Positions 34,093 to 43,255 are shown, numbered from the stretch's first letter. The stretch is 64,000 nucleotides of DNA from Alistipes sp. (GCA_017504485.1 JAFVRC010000006.1:1-64000); one strand, 5' to 3'. Made by a program: numbers and translations. Notes: generated by a model not told the origin, from the letters alone.

Positions 34093-37000
34093 ATGAAGAG
34101 ATTATACATCATACTTGCAGTTCTGTTTGCCCTCTCGTCGTGCGTGGTTGCCGACGAGCAGGTGGCGGTGGCGGACGGTGGCGAGCCTTGGCGCGAGGCC
34201 GATACGACCATCAGCCCGACGTGTGTTGTCGAGGCGCACGACGTGTCGCGTGCGGCAGCAGGTGTCGCTATGCGCTCGCTTATCGACCAGGTGACCACCA
34301 AGCGAATGGACTCCAACTTCCTCCGCCTTGATGAGGATCTTAATCAGTTGAACGACGGCCTCTACACCTTTACGGGCTACGATGCCGCCACGCCATACCA
34401 CACGAATTGGAACAAGGCGCAGCTGCTCGAGGCGACGGTCATCTCGTCGCCTGACAATACCGAGGGGATACACTATCGCTCTGTGTCGCTCGCGCCGGTG
34501 CAGTCCTACAAGCTGAATATCGTTGAGGAGAGAATCGACGGTGTAGTGCATAGCGATACAACCCACTTCTACCATACGCGAATGGTGGGCTGGTACCCGA
34601 AGACCTGTACTCTGCCGCGCAAGGATGGTGTTCCTGCCACGGCGCAGTTCGACTACTCGGAGTTCGATGCCGTGCGTCTCAACGATAGGGTGGAGATTGA
34701 TGGTCAGATGCGCGATGTCGTTGCGCTGCAATTTACGGGACTGGATGGCGAGACCGACCTCATGGTCAGCAACGTCTGCGAAGGTCAGTCGTGGCATAAG
34801 TATAACGCCGATGCTCCGCACAGCAGCGATGTTCATCCTTCGGATGGCAGCAACATCTACCGCCAGCCGTTTGGCCACAACATTGCTTCGCCTTCCTACT
34901 CAAATTACTTCACCTACCGCCACTATCGCTCGGCTATCCGCGTTACGGCCTACGCCGAGCAGAGCGAGCAGAACCTGCTGATGTGGGGCGAAATCGAGAG
35001 CGTCGTGATTCGCAATCAGCCGACAGCTTGCAAGGTGTGGCTGCCGACGCGCCTGGGTGAGTTTGGCGATGTCTATGAGTGGAGCGACTACAAGAATTTG
35101 CCGATTGTCACAACGCCGATGTTTGACAACGACAGCAACCATCCGGAGTACTCCGTGGGTGCCGTATATCCGGTCTCGATGAAGGGCTCGTCGATGAAGC
35201 ACGATGTCTATCTCGGCTATTCGCTCATCGAGCCTGACAAGGATGTCGAGGTGGAGATTCACACCTCGTCGGGTGTCTATAGCACGACCATCACGGCGGC
35301 GCACATCGTCAAGGATGCCGATGGCAACGAGTCGGTGGTCGATATCTTCAAGCCGGGGTATATCTACGACATAAAGCTCAGCTTGAAGACCGACGGCAAT
35401 ATCGGTGCTATCCTCGCAACCGAGGGAGAGGAGCGCTACTACGACCTATCGAGCCTCCACGAGTTCGAGGTGACGGAGGAGATTACCGACAAGAGCATGA
35501 TTTCGACCTACAAACTCTCGAACTGCTATATCCTCGACCCCGATGAGTACAAGGATAGTGAGGGTAACGACGTCTACGACGGCTACTGCTTCCTGGCGAT
35601 GATTGTGGGCAATGGCGAGTCGGGTATCATCTCCTCTGGTGCGCAGACTCTCTATCCCGAGTCGGAGGATATCAAGCCGGTGTCGGCCCACCTGCTCTGG
35701 GAGAGCAGCCGCGGCCTGGTGTCGGACATAGAGCTTAAATTCGGATATGTGCGCTTCAAGCTGCCCGACTCTTCGGCGCGAGGCAATGCCGTTATGGCGG
35801 TCTATGATGAGGAGCGCAATATCCTCTGGTCGTGGCATATATGGATTACGGATCGTCCTGCCGAGCAGTCGTTCTCGGTCGGCGAGCACACCATCACACT
35901 CCTCGATCGTAACCTCGGAGCTACGGCTGCCACTTGCACGAGTGCCGATGATGCGTTGGCCACCTACGGCCTCTACTATCAATGGGGGCGCAAGGATCCG
36001 TCGATGGGCCCTCCGACCTACGACTACGCACCTATCAACCTCAATACCGCGCCTTACTACGACTTCTCGTCGGACGAAAAGACGGCGGCCGAGGTTACGC
36101 AGTTTGCCGAGCCTACGCTCCGCAATGGCGTAGAGAACCCTATGTACCTGATTCTGCCTACGGCACAGCCGTTGTCCTATATCTTCAACTGGACACATCT
36201 GCGCTACGACTTCCTGTGGGGCTACGACAACCTCTCGGGAATGACTACCAAGACTATCTACGATCCTTGCCCTTATGGCTACCGTGTGCCGAGCAGCGAG
36301 CTCGATGCACTATTCAGTATGGGTAGCGGCTCGGCCGGCACCTATGGTTATACACGCACGATTGGTGGCGAGGAGTTCTTCTTCCCGTATGCCGGATTTA
36401 AGGGTGTGGATGTGGGGCTCAACTCGCTCGTCTCGTCGTGGCGATATGTCGGTCAGAAGGGCGACTACCAATCGTCGATGTACTGCACCAATGCCGACGA
36501 GTCGAACAACGGAGGCATAAACCAATATATGCACCGCTCCCGTATCTACCTCTCGAAGGCCTCGACTTGGACCGAGACCAATGTCGGTACCTATACGGGT
36601 AACCTGCACTCCGACTTCGCAAATCGACGCACGGCAACATCGATACGCTGTGTCAAGGACGAGAAGATTGGCAGCATCACTGCTACGCTCACCCCTTCGT
36701 CGAAGTCACTGGTGGCCAATAGCCAGATAACACTCTCCTACAAGGCGCACTCCTACGGCAGCGTAATCGAGCATATCGAAATACTCGCCTCCTATACCGA
36801 TGTGTCGGGCGTAGAGCACGACAGGGTTGTGCGCAGAATCGAGCAGGTCGGTGAGTATATCACAAATGGTGTGGTGTCGTACCTCACGCCGTCGGATTGC
36901 AACGATATGGGTGTCATTTTCCACCTAATCGTGCGCAATGAGCACGGGCTCATCTACACCGAGGAGATTACGCTTGTCGAGAACACCGTCGAGGCCCACT

Positions 37001-37698
37001 TCAACCGCTGGGAGGATGTTGTTCTGCCGGATATTTCGAGCGATACGCGTAACTTTGTTGTCGTAGGCGAGAATATTCGCTACTACGTCAATGTGTCGGC
37101 CAATAGCGAGCCGTCGTCGGTCAAGATTAATGGCGTGGCGGCAACCAAGAGCGGCACGTTCAATGGCTCGGGCATATCGAATACCACTTGGTATATCCCA
37201 TGGAGCGAGGATACGAAGGGCTGGTACGACTTTGCTGTCGAGGTGGTGTCGGATGGCAAGAGTGCCACCTTCGAGATGCCGCAACTTGCAGTCTATGGCC
37301 TCACGGTCGGCAGTCGCACAACAACAGTCGATACGAGTGGCAATACGATGTACGTCTTCCAGAATGCATCCTATACCACTACATATATGACCTCCGCATC
37401 AACCACTCTCGCAGCCTCGACCGAATGTGACTACTACTCGCTATTCACAATCATGTCGAACAAGATACAGAGTGTCGCGCGTGAGAGCTACCTGACGGGT
37501 ACCAATGGCTCTGTCACCTTCGGCGCAACGGGTACCTCATATACCATCTCCACTTCCGGTAACAATATCCGCATAACCTACCGCTCCGGCTGGTCAACCT
37601 ACTATATGCGCCAAACCAGCACTACATCAATAGGTATGTCGAACAATACTTCTTACCGGAATTGGAATATGTATAGGGTGGAGTACGACGTGCCGTAG
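34093..37698 (+). CDS. Large fimbrial-locus lipoprotein with one DUF4906-like module
   Basis: A 1201-residue lipoprotein (FALSSC17); the start at 34093 is chosen for the signal peptide and a GGGAG site 8 bases before it. The N-terminal ~460 residues are pilin-like beta domains. One DUF4906-like module runs from ~470 to ~860 (YKLSNCYI, ILWSWHIWITDR, DRNLGATAA, YYQWGRKDP, DPCPYGYR, IRCVKD). Then come Ig-like stretches and a final ~120 residues very rich in Thr, Ser, Tyr and Asn. That tail may bind glycans or proteins at the fibre tip; I recognise no family there. It is the last gene of the operon. Confidence 0.72.
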   Translation: MKRLYIILAVLFALSSCVVADEQVAVADGGEPWREADTTISPTCVVEAHDVSRAAAGVAMRSLIDQVTTKRMDSNFLRLDEDLNQLNDGLYTFTGYDAATPYHTNWNKAQLLEATVISSPDNTEGIHYRSVSLAPVQSYKLNIVEERIDGVVHSDTTHFYHTRMVGWYPKTCTLPRKDGVPATAQFDYSEFDAVRLNDRVEIDGQMRDVVALQFTGLDGETDLMVSNVCEGQSWHKYNADAPHSSDVHPSDGSNIYRQPFGHNIASPSYSNYFTYRHYRSAIRVTAYAEQSEQNLLMWGEIESVVIRNQPTACKVWLPTRLGEFGDVYEWSDYKNLPIVTTPMFDNDSNHPEYSVGAVYPVSMKGSSMKHDVYLGYSLIEPDKDVEVEIHTSSGVYSTTITAAHIVKDADGNESVVDIFKPGYIYDIKLSLKTDGNIGAILATEGEERYYDLSSLHEFEVTEEITDKSMISTYKLSNCYILDPDEYKDSEGNDVYDGYCFLAMIVGNGESGIISSGAQTLYPESEDIKPVSAHLLWESSRGLVSDIELKFGYVRFKLPDSSARGNAVMAVYDEERNILWSWHIWITDRPAEQSFSVGEHTITLLDRNLGATAATCTSADDALATYGLYYQWGRKDPSMGPPTYDYAPINLNTAPYYDFSSDEKTAAEVTQFAEPTLRNGVENPMYLILPTAQPLSYIFNWTHLRYDFLWGYDNLSGMTTKTIYDPCPYGYRVPSSELDALFSMGSGSAGTYGYTRTIGGEEFFFPYAGFKGVDVGLNSLVSSWRYVGQKGDYQSSMYCTNADESNNGGINQYMHRSRIYLSKASTWTETNVGTYTGNLHSDFANRRTATSIRCVKDEKIGSITATLTPSSKSLVANSQITLSYKAHSYGSVIEHIEILASYTDVSGVEHDRVVRRIEQVGEYITNGVVSYLTPSDCNDMGVIFHLIVRNEHGLIYTEEITLVENTVEAHFNRWEDVVLPDISSDTRNFVVVGENIRYYVNVSANSEPSSVKINGVAATKSGTFNGSGISNTTWYIPWSEDTKGWYDFAVEVVSDGKSATFEMPQLAVYGLTVGSRTTTVDTSGNTMYVFQNASYTTTYMTSASTTLAASTECDYYSLFTIMSNKIQSVARESYLTGTNGSVTFGATGTSYTISTSGNNIRITYRSGWSTYYMRQTSTTSIGMSNNTSYRNWNMYRVEYDVP

Positions 37699-37712
37699 AA
37701 GTTCTATAACAA

Positions 37713-37780
37713 GGTGATTTCTTCATTGCGCTTGCCCTCAAAAGCTCATTTACACTCAAGTAAACTTCGCTTTTTCGAAC
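37713..37780. repeat. Second copy of the intergenic repeat-like segment
   Basis: GGTGATTTCTTC and a following TCATTTAC...GTAAAC pairing resemble the element after recJ (5970-6037). The flanks GTTCTATAACAAG and CTTGTTCTACAAC form an imperfect inverted repeat around it. Confidence 0.3.
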
Positions 37781-37828
37781 TACGCAAGCCTTGAAAACCC
37801 GCTTGTTCTACAACCACTACAAAAACGA

Positions 37829-37856
37829 GGCTGCCCGACTTTCGAGTCGGGCAGCC
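37829..37856. terminator. Terminator of gdhA, possibly bidirectional
   Basis: A perfect 12-bp stem GGCTGCCCGACT/AGTCGGGCAGCC closed by a TTCG tetraloop, followed on the minus strand by TCGTTTTTG. Confidence 0.88.
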
Positions 37857-37886
37857 CCATTGTTGTAATGTCGGCTTGGTGGTCGG

Positions 37887-39227
37887 CTATACGACACCCT
37901 GCTCGAGCATCGCACGAGCAACCTTCATAAAGCCGGCGATGTTGGCACCCTTCACATAGTTTATGTAGCCACTCGGCTCGGTGCCGTACTTTACGCACGC
38001 CTCGTGTATGCTGTTCATGATGTAATGGAGCTTGGCATCTACCTCCTCGGCAGCCCACGATATGTGCATCGCGTTCTGTGTCATCTCCAAACCCGAGGTG
38101 GCTACGCCGCCCGCATTTACCGCCTTGCCCGGCGCAAATAGTATGCCGGCACGCTGCAACGCCGCGATAGCCTCCGGTGTACAACCCATATTCGAAACCT
38201 CGGCCACGCACCAAGTGCCATTGGCGAGCAACTCCTCGGCATCGGCCTCGGTAAGCTCATTCTGGAAGGCGCACGGCAGGGCGATGTCGCACTTTATGCT
38301 CCACGCCTTTTTGCCCGAGATGAAGGTCGCATCCGTGAACTTCTCGGCAAACGGAGCTACGATGTTGCGGTTCGAAGCGCGCAGTTCAAGCATATAGGCT
38401 ATCTTCTCGTCGGTCATACCGTTAGGGTTATATACTACGCCGTCAGGGCCCGATATGGCGATGACGCGCGCACCCAACTCGGTAGCCTTTTTTGCAGCGC
38501 CCCACGCCACGTTGCCGAAGCCCGAGATTGCCACCGTCGCACCCTTCAACTCGCGACCTGCGCGCTGAAGCATGTGCTGCACGAAGTAGAGGGCACCGAA
38601 GCCCGTAGCCTCGGGGCGCACGAGGGAGCCACCCCACGTCATGCCTTTGCCCGTCAGCACACCCGTATTGTACTCGCGTGCGAGCTTCTTGTACATACCA
38701 TACATATATCCTATCTCGCGGCCACCCACGCCCACGTCGCCAGCCGGCACGTCGGTGTCGGGGCCAATGTTATGCCACAATTCGAGCATAAAGGCTTGGC
38801 AGAAGCGCATAATCTCGGCGTTTGACTTGCCCACAGGGTCGAAGTCCGAGCCGCCCTTCGCACCTCCCATCGGGAGTGTCGTGAGGGCATTCTTGAATGT
38901 TTGCTCGAAGCCGAGGAACTTGAGCATCGACAGATTGACGGCGCGGTGGAAACGTATTCCGCCCTTGTAAGGGCCTATCGCACTGTTGAACTGCACGCGG
39001 TAGCCGAGGTTGGTCTGAATTGCGCCGGCATCATCCACCCACGTCACGCGGAAGGTGATGATACGATCCGGCTCGACCATGCGCTCCACAATCTTCGCCT
39101 GCTCGAACTCGGGGTGCTCGTTATATGCCTCCTCGATAGATTCGAGGACTTCGCGCACAGCTTGCAGGTACTCACTCTCGCCCGGATGCTTGCGCTCCAA
39201 GTCGGTCATCAGATTTTGGACATTCAT
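37887..39227 (-). CDS. gdhA: NADP-type glutamate dehydrogenase
   Basis: GdhA makes glutamate from 2-oxoglutarate and ammonia, the main ammonium-assimilation step in gut Bacteroidetes. The 446-residue protein has the hexameric GDH pattern: GPYKGGIRFH (86-95), the catalytic Lys in TLPMGGAKGGSDFDP (116-130), DVPAGDVGVGGREIGY, TGKGMTWGGSLVRPEATG, and a Rossmann GFGNVAWGAA. The length is normal. It is monocistronic, with its own promoter and a strong terminator. Confidence 0.95.
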   Translation of the reverse strand: MNVQNLMTDLERKHPGESEYLQAVREVLESIEEAYNEHPEFEQAKIVERMVEPDRIITFRVTWVDDAGAIQTNLGYRVQFNSAIGPYKGGIRFHRAVNLSMLKFLGFEQTFKNALTTLPMGGAKGGSDFDPVGKSNAEIMRFCQAFMLELWHNIGPDTDVPAGDVGVGGREIGYMYGMYKKLAREYNTGVLTGKGMTWGGSLVRPEATGFGALYFVQHMLQRAGRELKGATVAISGFGNVAWGAAKKATELGARVIAISGPDGVVYNPNGMTDEKIAYMLELRASNRNIVAPFAEKFTDATFISGKKAWSIKCDIALPCAFQNELTEADAEELLANGTWCVAEVSNMGCTPEAIAALQRAGILFAPGKAVNAGGVATSGLEMTQNAMHISWAAEEVDAKLHYIMNSIHEACVKYGTEPSGYINYVKGANIAGFMKVARAMLEQGVV

Positions 39228-39292
39228 AGTATAGGTTTTAATAAGGTTGGTTCTCTCTGATTTGCGGGCGGTTCATCGGCCGCTTCCTACCA

Positions 39293-39300
39293 CAAATATA
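39293..39300 (-). promoter_or_regulatory. -7 element TATATTTG of gdhA
   Basis: Lies 65 bases before the gdhA start on the minus strand. Confidence 0.6.
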
Positions 39301-39332
39301 GCAAAACAATTCGCAAAAAACAACTCTTTGCC

Positions 39333-39965
39333 CTAAATTTCGACCAGATGGTGCTTGATGGCATAGACCACGAGGCTCGCCGTGTTTTTGCATCCGGTCT
39401 TTTCGAGGATGTTGGCGCGGTGTGCATCCACCGTGCGCTTTGAGATGAAGAGCGAGTCGGCAATCTCCTGCGTCGAGAGCCCCTTGCAAATGCCGATGAT
39501 GACATCCGCCTCGCGTGCCGATATGGTGTCGCTTTCGGTCGAGCGCAGGCGGCCGGTCAGCGAACCGAGCAGTTGGCGACAGAAGTAGTTGTCGCCCGCC
39601 ATCACCGCATCTATCGCCTCGAAGAGCTCCTCGATGGCCGAATCTTTCAGGAGGAAGCCTCGCGCTCCGGCCTCCACCATACGCGAGTAGTAGTACTCGT
39701 CGCCGAACATCGAGAGACATATAATCTTCAGGTCGGGGCGCACCTTCAGGGCCTCGGCCGTCGCCTCCGCACCATTCATCACGGGCATCGAGATATCCAT
39801 AAATACCACGTCGGCCTCGAGGGTGTGCAAATCACCGACAAACTCCGCACCGTCGCTATACTCGCCCACCACGCGATAGCTTGTGTGGCTGTCGATAAGT
39901 CCCTTCAAGCCATTGCGAAAGAGCGAGTGGTCATCGACCAGAACGACTCGTGTCAGCTGCTCCAT
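39333..39965 (-). CDS. NarL/LuxR-type response regulator
   Basis: A 210-residue DNA-binding regulator. The receiver domain has the acidic pair DD (11-12), the phospho-acceptor D57 in VVFMDISMP and a Lys in FLLKDS. The C-terminal LuxR helix-turn-helix follows (READVIIGICKGLSTQEIAD, SLFISKRTVDAHR, about 146-178). The partner kinase lies 12 bases upstream. Its targets are unknown; no matching operator is seen. Confidence 0.92.
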   Translation of the reverse strand: MEQLTRVVLVDDHSLFRNGLKGLIDSHTSYRVVGEYSDGAEFVGDLHTLEADVVFMDISMPVMNGAEATAEALKVRPDLKIICLSMFGDEYYYSRMVEAGARGFLLKDSAIEELFEAIDAVMAGDNYFCRQLLGSLTGRLRSTESDTISAREADVIIGICKGLSTQEIADSLFISKRTVDAHRANILEKTGCKNTASLVVYAIKHHLVEI

Positions 39966-39977
39966 ACGGTGTAGGTG

Positions 39978-40937
39978 TTAGTTAAGCCTCTCCTTCTCAA
40001 CAGACACACGCACGGCCGCCGACATTCCGCGCCCCTTTGTGCTGCGAATTTCGCAGGTGCCGCTCAGCGAGTTGATGCGCGACGATATGTTCGAGAGGCC
40101 CATGCCGCAATCCATTACGGCCGTAGGGTTGAAGCCGCGGCCATTGTCCGAGTAGTCGAGTTTGATGGTCTTGCCGTCGAATGAGAGTGCAAGGTTGATG
40201 ACCGTGCAACCCGAGTGCTTGAGTGAGTTGTTTATCAGCTCGCACACCACGCGATAGATTATCACCTCCACGTCGCGATTGAAACGCTCCTTGCGCAGGT
40301 TGGTGGTGAAGCGTATAGGGATGTTGTGGAGCGACATGCTGCGCGTAATGAAACTCTGTACGCCTTGTGCCAGACCGAAGTCCATGAGCACTTGGGGCGA
40401 CATATTGTTTGATATCTCGCGTACCGAGTGTATCGCTTCGTCGATGACGTAGGTCGTGTTGCGCAAAATCTCGCGCTGCTCCTCCGTGAGGTTCTCGCCC
40501 GTGAGGGCCGAGAGAGACATCTTGGCCGACGAGAGCAGCGGGCCCATACCGTCGTGTAGCTCCTTGGCAAAGGTCGAACGCGACCTCTCCTCGGTGCGCA
40601 GTACGGCGGTGAGAATGCGCTTGTTGAGCAGGTTGCGCTGGTGGTTCAGGCGGTCGATATAGTTGATTAGTCGATGCGCAAAGAATACGGCGAGCGACAC
40701 GCAGAGCGAGGCTCCGAGGCCGAAGGCGATGATGAGCTTCGGATTGACCGCTGCGCCACGCATCTCGACAATCTGCAAGATGCGCTCGACGAGCAGGGCC
40801 ACGAAGCCGATGATACACAGTATCCATATCGCGTTGTACTTCGTGCGGCGGATAAGCCGTATGGCGTAGATAGTCGCCACGGTCTGCACAAGGACGATCA
40901 GTACGCTGAATGTTATAACTCCGACACCAATGTTCAT
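39978..40937 (-). CDS. Sensor histidine kinase, HisKA_3 type
   Basis: A 319-residue membrane kinase. It has three membrane segments (about 5-24, 36-52 and 66-85) with no obvious extracellular sensor domain. The HisKA_3 dimer region follows, with the phospho-His in FAKELHDGMG (H128), then the HATPase domain: N-box NNSLKHS, DNGRGF and GMGLSNI. I start it at the ATG at 40937; a TTG at 40964 would extend it into the end of surE. It pairs with the response regulator just downstream. With so little outside the membrane, it probably senses a membrane state or intracellular signal. Confidence 0.9.
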   Translation of the reverse strand: MNIGVGVITFSVLIVLVQTVATIYAIRLIRRTKYNAIWILCIIGFVALLVERILQIVEMRGAAVNPKLIIAFGLGASLCVSLAVFFAHRLINYIDRLNHQRNLLNKRILTAVLRTEERSRSTFAKELHDGMGPLLSSAKMSLSALTGENLTEEQREILRNTTYVIDEAIHSVREISNNMSPQVLMDFGLAQGVQSFITRSMSLHNIPIRFTTNLRKERFNRDVEVIIYRVVCELINNSLKHSGCTVINLALSFDGKTIKLDYSDNGRGFNPTAVMDCGMGLSNISSRINSLSGTCEIRSTKGRGMSAAVRVSVEKERLN

Positions 40938-40953
40938 AGTCGTATATATTTCG

Positions 40954-41727
40954 TTATTCGACAATATCTCGCAGACTCTCCATCTGCTCGTAGGCTGTCA
41001 TATCGACCTTGACAGGTACTACGGCAACATATCCGTTGGCCAAGGCCCATTCGTCGCTCTCGGTGGCCTCGGGCTCGGCATTCTCGAAGCCTCCCGTAAA
41101 CCAAAAGTATTCGCGGCCGATAGGATCCTCGCGGCGGTAGATGATATCGCGCCAGAAGCCTCGTGTCTGGCGGCATAGGCGCACACCCTTCAACTCTTCG
41201 CGCGGGATATTCGGCACATTGACGTTGAGGCATAGCGGCAGCGGGGCATCGCCCTTCAATACCTGCTCCACAATTTTTGCTCCATACTCCACCGCTCCCG
41301 CAAAGTCGGCATCAGCCGCGTGGTCGGTGAGCGAGAGGCCTATGGTCGGCACATTGTAGAACGAGCACTCCATCGCCGCGCCCATCGTACCCGAGTAGAG
41401 GACATTCGTCGCGGCATTCGAGCCGTGGTTGATGCCCGATATCGCAAGGTCGAACTTCGTGTCGCGGAAGAGGTGGTCGAAGGCCATCTTCACGCAATCG
41501 ACAGGGGTGCCCGTAAGCGAATATACGGTTACGCCCTCTTCGTCGCGCACGCGCTTCAGGTATAGTGGGTCGTAGATTGTTATGGCCTGACTCTTACCGC
41601 TTTGCGGCTGCTCGGGCGCGACGGCTATCACGCGGCCGAAGCGGCGTGCAACCTCGATGGCCGCCTCGAAGCCCTTGGCACGCCATCCGTCATCGTTGGT
41701 CAAAAATATTACTCTCTCATTTTTCAT
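40954..41727 (-). CDS. surE: 5'-nucleotidase SurE
   Basis: SurE removes phosphate from 5'- and 3'-nucleotides and short polyphosphate. The 257-residue protein has the metal-binding FLTNDDGWRA (N11, D12, D13), VAPEQPQSGKSQAIT, and ISGINHGSNAATNVLYSGTM in the active site. It is first in a unit with the kinase and response regulator, which begin 16 bases after its stop. The start cannot be moved downstream without losing the N-terminal strand, so the -7 element five bases before the ATG predicts an almost leaderless mRNA. Confidence 0.93.
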   Translation of the reverse strand: MKNERVIFLTNDDGWRAKGFEAAIEVARRFGRVIAVAPEQPQSGKSQAITIYDPLYLKRVRDEEGVTVYSLTGTPVDCVKMAFDHLFRDTKFDLAISGINHGSNAATNVLYSGTMGAAMECSFYNVPTIGLSLTDHAADADFAGAVEYGAKIVEQVLKGDAPLPLCLNVNVPNIPREELKGVRLCRQTRGFWRDIIYRREDPIGREYFWFTGGFENAEPEATESDEWALANGYVAVVPVKVDMTAYEQMESLRDIVE

Positions 41728-41732
41728 CAGAG

Positions 41733-41740
41733 CAAAGATA
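41733..41740 (-). promoter_or_regulatory. -7 element TATCTTTG of surE, five bases from the start codon
   Basis: On the minus strand TATCTTTG is followed by CTCTG and then the ATG. Transcription starting at the usual distance would begin at or beside the start codon. Confidence 0.65.
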
Positions 41741-41772
41741 CAAAAAAGTAGCTAAAATCGCTATCTTTTTTC

Positions 41773-41780
41773 TATCTTTG
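41773..41780 (+). promoter_or_regulatory. -7 element TATCTTTG of the DUF3127 gene
   Basis: Lies 42 bases before the start codon at 41823. It is divergent from the surE promoter, 32 bases away. Confidence 0.65.
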
Positions 41781-41822
41781 CACACACAAAAGAGCGTAAT
41801 TAACACAAAAACCATTAAAAAT

Positions 41823-42221
41823 ATGGATTTCGAAGGAGTAGTATTCAGAATTATGCCCGCTACAAGCGGCACATCGGCGCGTGGCCCTTGGCAGCGTCAG
41901 GAGGTTGTTTTCGACCTGCAATCCAACTCGCAGTACCCACGCAAGGCGTGTGTCACGTTTTTCAACAAGCCCGATGAGGTTGCCCGATTGAGAGAGGGTG
42001 AGGCCTATATCGTCTCATTCGACATCGAGTCGCGCGAGTATAATGGTCGTTGGTACACCGACCTCCGCGCTTGGCGCGTGCAGTCGAAGCAGGAGGAGGC
42101 CACCGCGATGGCTGCCCCTGCATACTCGGAGGCTCCGGCTCCTGCCACTGCAGCTCCGATGCCTACTGCCGAGCCGCTCTACGCTACGCAGGCTGCCGAG
42201 GCCGACGACCTTCCGTTCTAA
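41823..42221 (+). CDS. DUF3127 family protein with an SSB-like acidic tail
   Basis: A 132-residue protein. The first ~95 residues (MDFEGVVFRIMPATSGTSAR, GPWQRQEVVFDLQSN, CVTFFNK, YNGRWYTDLRAWRVQ) fit DUF3127, an OB-fold-like family of Bacteroidetes. An Ala/Pro/Thr-rich linker follows and the last residues are ADDLPF, very like the DDIPF tip of SSB that binds repair and replication proteins. I infer a single-strand nucleic acid binding role. The frame is open far upstream, but ATG 41823 sits at the right distance from the promoter. Confidence 0.8.
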   Translation: MDFEGVVFRIMPATSGTSARGPWQRQEVVFDLQSNSQYPRKACVTFFNKPDEVARLREGEAYIVSFDIESREYNGRWYTDLRAWRVQSKQEEATAMAAPAYSEAPAPATAAPMPTAEPLYATQAAEADDLPF

Positions 42222-42238
42222 AAGAAGAGGTATAGAAA

Positions 42239-42274
42239 AAAGAGTGAGCGTGTCAGCCGACACGCTCACTCTTT
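42239..42274. terminator. Bidirectional terminator after the DUF3127 gene
   Basis: A perfect 16-bp stem (42239-42254 with 42259-42274) around an AGCC loop, ending in A- and T-runs. The genes on both sides converge. Confidence 0.92.
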
Positions 42275-42300
42275 GTATGCCCCTCCTCTGTGCTGAAGAC

Positions 42301-43239
42301 CTATCGCATCGGTACCTCGTTGGAGCCTATAAGGTTGCCATTGGCGTAGAGTTCCACCTTGTAGGTGCCCGGGGTAAATCCGCTGCCCTTGTAGAAGATG
42401 CTCACATCGATATCCTCGTTCTGGTAGTCTATCTCGCGCGAAGCCGAGTAGCCGAGGTTCTCGCCGTGGTACTTGAACGAAGGCATTGACTCGGTCGAGA
42501 GCAGATAACCGTCTGGCGCCGTTATGCGCATATATATCTTTATGTTGCCCGTAGCGGCCAGCGCGTTGGCTGCCACCGTGAAGTCCACGCGCAGCGTTGC
42601 GGCATTCTTCACACGCGAGATGAGTTTGTCGTTGCTGTTGAGCGCGGCAATCGAGATGTTGCGAGCGTTGAGCACGGCGCCCTGCTTAACCTTGCCCTGC
42701 AGCTCTGTGGCACGCTCCTCGGCCATATCGGCGCGGAGGTTGGCCGTCGAAATCTCCTTGCGGTACGACACATTCTCGCGCACGAGCCTCTTGTTGAGCG
42801 TGTTGAGCGAGTCGATCTGCTTCAGGTAGCTCTTCATCACGGCACGCAGCGTACCTACCTCCTTCTGGTACTCCTTAATCTTGGCGTAGTTCCAGCGGCG
42901 CTCGCGCTTGAGCTGCTCCATCATGGCGTTTGCCTTCTCGAGCTGCGAGGCGATGGTGTCGTTGCTGAATTTGAGGTTGTCGTACTCGGTGATGAGCGTC
43001 GAGAGGTTGCTCTGAATAGAGTCGCGGTCAATCTTGAGCAGCTCGTAGTCGTGCTGCTGCTGGCGGTTGAGGTTGAAGTAGAGCAGCGATACGCCGGCCA
43101 AAATCACGGCCAGCAACACTATAACCACGCGGTAGCCGCGCAGCGACTTGCGCACAGCCTCCTGCTGCTCGTCGTCCTCGTACTTGTAGTCGTTGTCGTA
43201 CCCCTCTTCCGGCGTGTACTCATATTTGTTATCTTCCAT
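42301..43239 (-). CDS. Single-pass membrane coiled-coil protein, function unknown
   Basis: A 312-residue protein. The N-terminal ~33 residues are acidic and rich in Tyr, Glu and Asp (KYEYTPEEGYDNDYKYEDDE). One membrane segment lies at about 38-55. A long heptad-rich coiled coil runs from about 60 to 190 (LEKANAMMEQLKRERRW, IDSLNTLNKRLVRENVSYRK). A C-terminal beta domain (about 205-312; VDFTVAANALAATGNIKIYM, FTPGTYKVELYANGNLIGS) completes it. With the acidic tail in the cytosol, the coil and beta domain would be periplasmic. I know similar proteins only as conserved hypotheticals of Bacteroidetes. It has its own promoter. Confidence 0.6.
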   Translation of the reverse strand: MEDNKYEYTPEEGYDNDYKYEDDEQQEAVRKSLRGYRVVIVLLAVILAGVSLLYFNLNRQQQHDYELLKIDRDSIQSNLSTLITEYDNLKFSNDTIASQLEKANAMMEQLKRERRWNYAKIKEYQKEVGTLRAVMKSYLKQIDSLNTLNKRLVRENVSYRKEISTANLRADMAEERATELQGKVKQGAVLNARNISIAALNSNDKLISRVKNAATLRVDFTVAANALAATGNIKIYMRITAPDGYLLSTESMPSFKYHGENLGYSASREIDYQNEDIDVSIFYKGSGFTPGTYKVELYANGNLIGSNEVPMR

Positions 43240-43255
43240 AGTCTAAAATTTTTTG

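Noticed and set aside
40937..40964. TTG start extending the histidine kinase into surE
   Set aside because: The ATG at 40937 gives a normal membrane start; the extension adds nine polar residues with no ribosome site.
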